The notes beneath the pieces are model-generated. The model did not search any database. It saw nothing but the letters and a program-made list of their open reading frames with translations, and was not told the DNA's origin. A program made the position numbers and the translations under genes. 34,665 nucleotides of DNA from positions 1-34,665 of the forward strand of contig JAIRZF010000088.1 of assembly GCA_031267385.1 (NCBI GenBank), read 5' to 3'. This DNA comes from Dysgonamonadaceae bacterium. GTDB taxonomy: Bacteria > Bacteroidota > Bacteroidia > Bacteroidales > Azobacteroidaceae. Shown piece by piece: positions 29,801-34,665 of the stretch; the stretch's first letter is position 1, and each line of letters starts with the position of its first letter.

Positions 29801-29845
29801 TAACATGCACGCCATAGCAAGTATAAGTATAAATATTCGTTTCAT
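26834..29845 (-). CDS. Orphan lipoprotein: CBM-like domain + TIM-barrel glycosidase, possibly GH101/GH129-like
   Basis: A 1003-residue lipoprotein (lipobox IAAC, Cys23), so probably outer-membrane anchored. Residues ~45-215 look like a galactose-binding-like jelly roll (VDFENPDDWVLE at the start, VYFDNLSFYREE at the end). A large beta-sandwich region (~225-520) precedes a putative TIM barrel (~535-830) and a C-terminal beta domain. I do not recognise the family with certainty. The strongest active-site candidates are Asp669 (GCLDVHTA) and Glu717 (GPTFSEGGNH), 48 residues apart. This order and spacing recall the Asp/Glu pair of GH101 and GH129, which cleave alpha-GalNAc linkages; that is inference only. 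Its start follows the upstream orphan's stop by 3 nt, and the next gene follows after 36 nt. Confidence 0.75.
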   Translation of the reverse strand: MKRIFILILAMACMLSYMLIAACFDKKSVKMEQDQLRQWERPYELDWAGRFEDTHPSLVDFENPDDWVLEANGGSAKFERSREQFIWGKYSGKIVYSGTPDGADFIISPPQPIKIPEAFTAINIWVWNWHFQWAKDRNEPRAVLGVLLETVTGEAYEIPFPRELDWPEWYLLHVGLSGKQREAFSRGGIFKGLRLSNCKRSDELSVYFDNLSFYREEFPPLHFEVEPKPGIDLPEGQRLGVHTGSERLPFPTREETMLPVNLEEKFTTEFLQENNAFVFRYKGPDGTLEYRYRPQSGDFSDITTLWENGAVNKFYPMNEGGVRIAVDNNVEGLIDRYGAYITKEVKAVAPEKIELIESGVRGDNAFSRWKIYGKEQSAEVEYVFRLWQKSLIIDVYSSGGQIGEVSFGAAKGIQNPRLVHVPYWTGEDIGANKERPAVLVMGTADKPLFMTVFADHYRTGASRFYFQNKVEKEAAVCSGGTSYIPKTNGERNDCYERIFLTVSPRFEEILPTVDNPPSVWRDIASEYLVFNRGASMDREKDYEHWKLTARYGIRKLIVMDHEVGWRDGAESFTFRTIPAPGKGGNKGQKKYADRVRKLGMRYGIYNNYTDLIPVNEHWSEDLVVRLPDGSWETAWFRCYAPKSQKTVSMEPKITSEIQKKFNLNAGCLDVHTAITPWMRVDYDERVPGAGTLLSQFYDFGQLMLHQQQVWNGPTFSEGGNHYYYNGLITGSNGDDRGYNISDNPWLVDFDLLKLHPLGCDVGFVHDRQMVNDDSWDRFFAGTIAYGHLGKFLDYRDDMKPISLRSYYMLQQLQSSYAKALVKEILYADKNGNLMDISTAVATDVYRRSQLRIKYDNGLIIWVNGHNEDHWETPDAILPPNGYYAKDTKGKLIVFSALINGSRADYVHAPAYDYMDGRGKWLETPWGASDGKLIILKNKGEHSIEVIPFNTQQFAIVLDNPPVNVSALDIAGKKIGATTGSFRNGMYYPAIVAGAVSYVLELNK

Positions 29846-29848
29846 AAA

Positions 29849-32278
29849 CTATTCATTTTTTATAATCCATATTTCTGAAACCGCAGGGCCAATCTGCCCT
29901 TCTCCGCAAGTCCATACCAATTTCAAAATACCATCTTTGTTTACTGTTCCTGCCGGAATCGGAAATTCATAAATAGCCTGTATTCCCGTTTTTATAAAAT
30001 CGTGTATTAAAACGTCATTTGCAGTCAATTTCATCACCGGCTTTGAACTCCCCGTATAAGTAACTCTTAAAGTATATGCACTCTCCGGATCTATATTATC
30101 GTACAAAATAATCAGCGGTACATCGTGGAATGTTACAATCTGGTTCATCCAGGACAGTGGAAACCTGTTTTCAAAATCTCTTGCATTGATGTGATTCATC
30201 CAGGCATTTTCATAAAGCCCAATTCCATAACCTACTCTTGGAGATCTTAATCCTCCCGGATCTTCTTCCCATGTAAAATTAGATTTCACTCTTTCCCAAC
30301 TTTGGGGCGATCCCATATTGTCATAAAAACCACCGGGTCCCGGATTATTTCTGTTTAGGATTTTTGTTATCTCTTTCAATCGGATGCTTTCATCGGGTAA
30401 TTGTTCAATTTCGGAAAGCCGTCCGGAAAGCCACCTGGCGTCATTCAACGGAAAGTCAATATAATCTATAAAATTTCCACGACCGTCTTGCCCATGAAGC
30501 CTTTCGACGGTCAACTGTGCGCCAATACTTTTATATAACGAATCGGCCAGCGCAAAACATCGTTCTCGTAATTCTATGGCGACTTTTTGCTCTGCGGCTT
30601 TCAATAAAGTTTCTTTAGCCTTCCGGACGACAGAAAGCGAACCGCTTGGGCCGGCTTTCGACAGAATCTCATAAGCTTCCTGTTCCAAACAAGTTTCGTA
30701 CAATAAGCGCCTGTAAATATATGCGTCATAATAGGCTCGGATCAATCCCATTTGAAAACGGGGATTGCATAATACTTCGTCCGAAGCATTTTTCTCAATG
30801 TCTTGCCACTGCAACAAGGTTCTCATCACTCCGTCATTGCTTAACAAGCTTCCTTGCAGGTTTTTTTCCAAGGCCATTAACCCCTGAGTTACAGATTCAA
30901 CATACTCGCATCCAATGAAATACCTCACATAATCCCGTATAGTTTCTATAACCGGAGTTTCAACATTCCAATCCTGGTCGCTCCATACCATTTTATTCAC
31001 ATCATCATTGCTTCCCTCCGAATAGCTGATGCTCCCCTGAGCATACGGAGCAAATACATTGTGAATCTTTTTTTCATCATTGGGGCGCGGATTGATACAC
31101 TCCCGTCCTAAAGTAATGGCATAGGCCAAATCCCACTTGGGTATCGGGTACTGGCTTTCCATACTGTGGGTAATATCTTCATATCTCCGGATAGGGATTT
31201 CCGGTACGATCCTTTCCCTGACCTCCATAATCGTATGTTTTACCCACGGTCCATATACAACTCCTCCCAGCCAATTGTATCCTTTATTGATATGGCTGTA
31301 GATTTTATCCAGCCAGTTGTTGGTCGGACGATATATCTGCGGGGATACCCATATCTTTGCATGGGGATGATATTCCTGTAACACTTCGGCAACGTTGGCA
31401 AGCCAGGGAAACATTATATCAGGGTCTAATTCGCCGGGATCGCCTCCCGGAACGAATACGCAATCAAGTTTAGGTAAAGTCTTGAAAACCGTTCTACGGT
31501 CTTCCAGTTCTTTTGCCACAATGTCGGGATTAGTATAATCCGTTTCCATATTCGGGTACCATATCCAAACGTCCATCCCGTAAGAAGCGGCAATTTTGGA
31601 TTGCTCCACCATCATATCAATTACCGGAAGTTTCATATTAATACTTGTGGATTTATCATCAGTATACGGTGGCACAATTTCAATACTATTAGCGCCAAAA
31701 ATGGCTAAGTCCCGAATATAGGAGTCGAATTGCGCAGGAGTCCATGCATCATAAGAATTTGTTTTAGCCCGGTAGCCAAGCTGATGGCCGCGAATAGGAT
31801 ATTGGGGTGTGGAAGAAATATTCATATCTGCCGGCGCCAATACTCGTCCTTTTTGCATCTCCATTTTTCGCAAAAGTTTTCCAATGCCGTAAAGAACGCC
31901 GCGGCTGTCATACCCAATTACTAAAACAGTCGTTGATTTTTCGTCAACAGCAATTTTATAGCCTTCGCTGCCCGCCGGATCCATTTGGGAAACAAGATTC
32001 CGAAAGTCAACCGGAAACTTTGTCAAATCATGTTCAAGACCGACGGCTATTATAGGATGCTTTCCTTTGGGCCAATTCCGACTGAGAGGAAGCGCTATGC
32101 CGCTTCTTTTTTCGATTTCTTCCTGCAAAACGGCAACAGATTTCAAGACAAGTTTGTCTTTCGATTCGCAGCATACAACTTTGGCATTCGACAAATCGAT
32201 TGTATTTGCGTATCCTTTACTCAAGAATAAAATATTACAACTTGCAAATATTGCTAAATATGCGACGGTTTTTATCAT
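29849..32278 (-). CDS. Orphan TIM-barrel glycosidase with GH20/GH67-like N-terminal domain
   Basis: An 809-residue secreted protein (signal peptide ~1-24). Residues ~28-135 resemble the GH67N/GH20b alpha-beta domain found in front of alpha-glucuronidases, hexosaminidases and GH84 enzymes (VLQEEIEKRSGI, VLVIGYDSRGVLYGIGKLLR). The segment PQYPIRGHQLGYR marks the entry into a TIM barrel (~145-470) with FGANSIEIVPP as an early strand. The GH20 Asp-Glu catalytic pair is not present. Its place seems to be taken by GGDPGELDP, with Asp280 and Glu283. A helical region (~475-640) and a C-terminal beta-sandwich (~655-809) follow. It is not a GH163/DUF4838 or a canonical GH67 protein by eye. It begins 16 nt after GH110 and ends 3 nt before the next gene. 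Role: an exo-acting glycosidase of unknown specificity, by inference. Confidence 0.75.
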   Translation of the reverse strand: MIKTVAYLAIFASCNILFLSKGYANTIDLSNAKVVCCESKDKLVLKSVAVLQEEIEKRSGIALPLSRNWPKGKHPIIAVGLEHDLTKFPVDFRNLVSQMDPAGSEGYKIAVDEKSTTVLVIGYDSRGVLYGIGKLLRKMEMQKGRVLAPADMNISSTPQYPIRGHQLGYRAKTNSYDAWTPAQFDSYIRDLAIFGANSIEIVPPYTDDKSTSINMKLPVIDMMVEQSKIAASYGMDVWIWYPNMETDYTNPDIVAKELEDRRTVFKTLPKLDCVFVPGGDPGELDPDIMFPWLANVAEVLQEYHPHAKIWVSPQIYRPTNNWLDKIYSHINKGYNWLGGVVYGPWVKHTIMEVRERIVPEIPIRRYEDITHSMESQYPIPKWDLAYAITLGRECINPRPNDEKKIHNVFAPYAQGSISYSEGSNDDVNKMVWSDQDWNVETPVIETIRDYVRYFIGCEYVESVTQGLMALEKNLQGSLLSNDGVMRTLLQWQDIEKNASDEVLCNPRFQMGLIRAYYDAYIYRRLLYETCLEQEAYEILSKAGPSGSLSVVRKAKETLLKAAEQKVAIELRERCFALADSLYKSIGAQLTVERLHGQDGRGNFIDYIDFPLNDARWLSGRLSEIEQLPDESIRLKEITKILNRNNPGPGGFYDNMGSPQSWERVKSNFTWEEDPGGLRSPRVGYGIGLYENAWMNHINARDFENRFPLSWMNQIVTFHDVPLIILYDNIDPESAYTLRVTYTGSSKPVMKLTANDVLIHDFIKTGIQAIYEFPIPAGTVNKDGILKLVWTCGEGQIGPAVSEIWIIKNE

Positions 32279-32294
32279 TTCCCAAATGAATTAT

Positions 32295-34094
32295 TTACTG
32301 TTTTACTTCTCTATTTTCATGGAACCCTTCTATATCCACATTGTCGCAATGTTCAACGACAAAATGCGGTTTATCCTGATTTTGAGGCAAATAATCTGTC
32401 GACAACTCAATCTTGTTATTCCGGAAGATTAAACCGTCGGTAGAATAAAAATTAAGAATCCGGTTATCAAAAATCTTAAAAGTATTATTTTCAATCACTA
32501 TATTTTTATTATACCGGTTTTCGGCGCGTTTCGACGCATCAATTCCCGGACGGGTTTCAATACACGCCCAGCCCCATACTCCGTAATTACAATTATCGAA
32601 CACGTTGTTACGGATTTGCAAATCACGGACTCCCGCCTGCTCAAACCAATAACGGGCGTCTCCTTCGAGCAGGATTGCAGCCCCGGGCGTATGGAAAGTA
32701 TTACCTTCAACAATGGTTTTTCCTCTTGAATTAAGAAGAATTCCCCGCGCCCTGTTTTTTCCAATGAAACAATTTGAGATAATAATTTCGGGAGCTATGG
32801 AAGCGTCGCATACGGCGTCGCCGATTTTGACGTCTTCAGACAGTTTCGATTCCAACGTAACCCGGGTAATTTCCTTATTTATACGCTGCACGTTTTTAAC
32901 CTTATTGACATGGTATGTATTCATACTCATTCCATCGACAAATTCAAGCTCCATTCCCGGTTTGATAAAATCAAAACCGAATTGCTGATTGTGAATCAGC
33001 CGCACATCAATAACATCCTGATCCGAAACAATCCTTTTATCAATGATTTGAACATAAATACCATGTATATTGGTCGCATCGTCCATCTGGTTCTCAAAAA
33101 GACATTCATTCAAAACGATACGTCCCGAACAATTAACAAAATGAGTGGCGTCGGCCGGAATACTGACTATCCGGTCTTTGCCGGGAGATGGAGTAATCTT
33201 GCAATGATGTAATTCAATATCCCGGCAGCGTTGTCCAATGACTCCCATACCCCCGCAATGGTAAATATGGATGTTCTCAAACCGGATATTTTCACAATCG
33301 GAAAGAGAAAAGGCGGGAATATTGCGGTTACAGGCTCCAAAAACCATCATGTTTCCTACCGTCGCTTTCACTCCTTTCCTAAAAATACGCACCTTGCGGT
33401 CGCCCAACGCCAGGGCGGGAACCGTACCTAAAGCGCTGATACCATAATCCCAAGCCTGAAAAGCGGTTTCTCTTTTCCCGGCGTCAAACTCAAGCATTCC
33501 ACGAACAGGATATATTTCATTTTCTTCACGATTAAGAGTGGTTTGAATCGCACGCGGTCCCTTATCGGTTGTTTTCGATGGAAAGCCGGTAAAAACCAAC
33601 ATTCCTTGAATAATTTTGTACGGATATTCTTCACTGAAACGGACGTCAAGATATTCTTCATTAACATCAAGAATCTTGCCTTCACTGTGAAAAGTCCGCT
33701 TCCAGTCAATATTGAAATTACGAAATGTAATATTTTTACATCTGTTCAAGACAAACGGATTTAAAAAACCGTGAAAAATAAAGGTCGCCCCGTTACCGTC
33801 GAACTCGACGTCTGAGAGTTCATCCCAAAGAAATACAATTCGCTTAAGTCCCTCGTCGTTATTGCTGACAAACATATATTTTTCGTTCGCAAAATCAGGA
33901 TAGAAATCGTATTGTCCGGGATCAAACGTGATCTTTTTAATAATTTTTGCTTTACCTTTTTTTCCCATATCTCTGGAAAAATCGACGGCGTCACAGGTAG
34001 AATCATCCGCTTTTCCGTTGTGATAGATGGCTACGCGTTGTTCTCCACAAGCCGCCAACAAGCACATCATACAAAGAAAACCTATCTTTTTCAT
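32295..34094 (-). CDS. GH110 alpha-1,3-galactosidase lipoprotein
   Basis: A 599-residue lipoprotein (lipobox LAAC, Cys16), first gene of the run. It matches GH110, the inverting alpha-1,3-galactosidases that act on blood group B and, in one subfamily, on linear alpha-1,3-galactosyl ends. The fold is a parallel beta-helix with an early LSDVEFDGNGATFIFHGFLNPF stretch split over residues ~95-115. The candidate catalytic residues are Asp315 (PADATHF) and Asp338-Asp339 (QMDDATNIHG). The 23-residue spacing matches the Asp321/Asp344/Asp345 set I recall for the Bacteroides GH110 enzyme. Later beta-helix coils carry NCxxG/GNTFHTPGAAILLEGDARYWFE-like repeats typical of the family. Whether it belongs to the blood-group-B-specific or broad subfamily cannot be told by eye. 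It is preceded by a probable promoter about 75 nt upstream. Confidence 0.92.
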   Translation of the reverse strand: MKKIGFLCMMCLLAACGEQRVAIYHNGKADDSTCDAVDFSRDMGKKGKAKIIKKITFDPGQYDFYPDFANEKYMFVSNNDEGLKRIVFLWDELSDVEFDGNGATFIFHGFLNPFVLNRCKNITFRNFNIDWKRTFHSEGKILDVNEEYLDVRFSEEYPYKIIQGMLVFTGFPSKTTDKGPRAIQTTLNREENEIYPVRGMLEFDAGKRETAFQAWDYGISALGTVPALALGDRKVRIFRKGVKATVGNMMVFGACNRNIPAFSLSDCENIRFENIHIYHCGGMGVIGQRCRDIELHHCKITPSPGKDRIVSIPADATHFVNCSGRIVLNECLFENQMDDATNIHGIYVQIIDKRIVSDQDVIDVRLIHNQQFGFDFIKPGMELEFVDGMSMNTYHVNKVKNVQRINKEITRVTLESKLSEDVKIGDAVCDASIAPEIIISNCFIGKNRARGILLNSRGKTIVEGNTFHTPGAAILLEGDARYWFEQAGVRDLQIRNNVFDNCNYGVWGWACIETRPGIDASKRAENRYNKNIVIENNTFKIFDNRILNFYSTDGLIFRNNKIELSTDYLPQNQDKPHFVVEHCDNVDIEGFHENREVKQ

Positions 34095-34595
34095 AATAGC
34101 TTCTTACTATACTTTTTAATTTTGGGTCAAATGTAGAGCGGAATTTTACTTTTAAGGTGTTATTTATTCCCAAATATATTTTATTATGTAACGACCAACA
34201 AGAGGGCAAAAAAAAAGCCCGCCATGCAGGATCTATTCTATCCGGATATTTCCGGTTTGCAGGTTTCGGACAAGAAAATATTTAATGATATAAAAGACTT
34301 TTTATTCAGTTGTCTATAATTTATATTTATATGAAAATCAACGATATATCAAAATATCAAGAGGGATAAAAATTTCATCTGCATGTGCTGGGCTTGAAAA
34401 AAATTGCTTAAATTTTTGTTATTTAAATTTATACCTTTTTCTTTGCCTCGATTTACGAAACAAACAATGACAAATTTCTCATATACCGGCACAAATAGTT
34501 TAATAATTGCTTCCCGCTTTTTTAACACTTTAAATGCGAAAATTAAGAAGCATATATTACATTCAAAATAAATAAGTTAATGTAAAATATTCGGT
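34095..34595. other. AT-rich non-coding region upstream of the PUL
   Basis: About 500 nt without a convincing coding frame, the only long gene-free stretch in the window. It contains the probable promoter near 34171-34202, a short hairpin CCGGA-TATT-TCCGG (34242-34255) and an A9 run flanked by GGGC and GCCC (34204-34220). The remainder (34260-34595) is strongly AT-rich with runs such as gatatatcaaaatatcaa. It is the likely place for HTCS binding, but I see no clear direct-repeat operator. Confidence 0.6.
34171..34202 (-). promoter_or_regulatory. Probable Bacteroidota sigma-ABfr promoter of the PUL
   Basis: On the minus strand TATATTTG (34178-34171) matches the Bacteroidota -7 consensus TAnnTTTG exactly. 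CTTG (34202-34199) lies 20 nt upstream and matches three of four bases of the -33 element TTTG. Transcription would start near 34164, leaving a leader of about 70 nt before the GH110 start. A second perfect -7-like TACATTTG (34135-34128) lies closer but lacks a -33 partner at the right distance. Confidence 0.45.
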
Positions 34596-34665
34596 ATGAT
34601 TGCGGATATAGGCGTTATCGGCGTTTTTCTCGCGATTGAAGCGACTCAAAGCCATTCTACTCGTA
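34596..34665 (+). CDS. Possible start of a divergent gene, cut by window edge
   Basis: From the ATG at 34596 an open frame of 23 codons (MIADIGVIGVFLAIEATQSH...) runs to the window end. Base composition becomes clearly more GC-rich here than in the preceding 300 nt, and codons follow a G-first pattern typical of coding DNA. It would be transcribed away from the PUL. No ribosome-binding site or promoter is obvious. An alternative minus-strand frame ending at a TGA at 34565-34563 is also open to the edge (34 codons). No function can be assigned. Confidence 0.25.
   Translation, partial: MIADIGVIGVFLAIEATQSHSTR

Noticed and set aside
34095-34595. CRISPR array, tRNA or insertion sequence in the upstream region
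   Set aside because: No regularly spaced repeats, cloverleaf arms or terminal inverted repeats with a transposase were visible here or elsewhere in the window.

Overview
The window is almost entirely one polysaccharide utilization locus (PUL) from a member of the Bacteroidota, most likely order Bacteroidales. The evidence is two SusC/SusD pairs, a hybrid two-component regulator (HTCS), lipoprotein signal peptides throughout, a Bacteroidota-type promoter (TAnnTTTG) and moderately AT-rich DNA. Every confident gene is on the minus strand, so transcription runs from about 34.1 kb down to position 1. Gaps between genes are 1 to 68 nt, which suggests one long transcription unit of 15 genes. The last of these leaves the window at position 1.

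Layout in transcription order: (1) GH110-type alpha-1,3-galactosidase lipoprotein (34094-32295); (2) orphan TIM-barrel enzyme with a GH20/GH67-like N-terminus (32278-29849); (3) orphan CBM-like plus TIM-barrel lipoprotein with a possible GH101/GH129-like active site (29845-26834); (4) FGE-sulfatase-like domain fused to an Asp-box propeller (26797-24851); (5) beta-lactamase-type serine hydrolase fused to a six-hairpin (alpha/alpha)6 glycosidase-like module (24849-21670); (6) GH78-type enzyme (21646-19382); (7,8) SusC/SusD pair 1 (19333-14350); (9,10) SusC/SusD pair 2 (14294-9632); (11) DUF1735-like/PKD surface lipoprotein (9602-8259); (12) retaining-type GH97, probably an alpha-galactosidase (8221-6251); (13) HTCS sensor/regulator (6230-2184); (14) GH33 sialidase (2115-901); (15) a beta-helix protein with a GH110-like Asp triad, cut by the window edge (870-1).

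Working model (inference): surface lipoproteins (the SusDs and the PKD protein) capture a glycan and surface enzymes trim it. The two TonB-dependent SusC porins import oligosaccharides. Periplasmic GH97, GH78-like, GH33 and the orphan enzymes finish degradation, and the HTCS senses a periplasmic breakdown product. Two probable alpha-galactosidases of unrelated folds plus a sialidase point to an alpha-galactose-capped, sialylated, mucin-type or blood-group-B-like glycan. The GH78-like enzyme and the orphans could equally indicate a rarer heteroglycan.

The most novel parts are the three uncharacterised or fused proteins between 21.7 and 29.8 kb, the 809-residue orphan, and the truncated GH110-like beta-helix at the left edge. 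The 34095-34595 interval is non-coding and holds a probable operon promoter. The last ~70 bases may be the start of an unrelated plus-strand gene.
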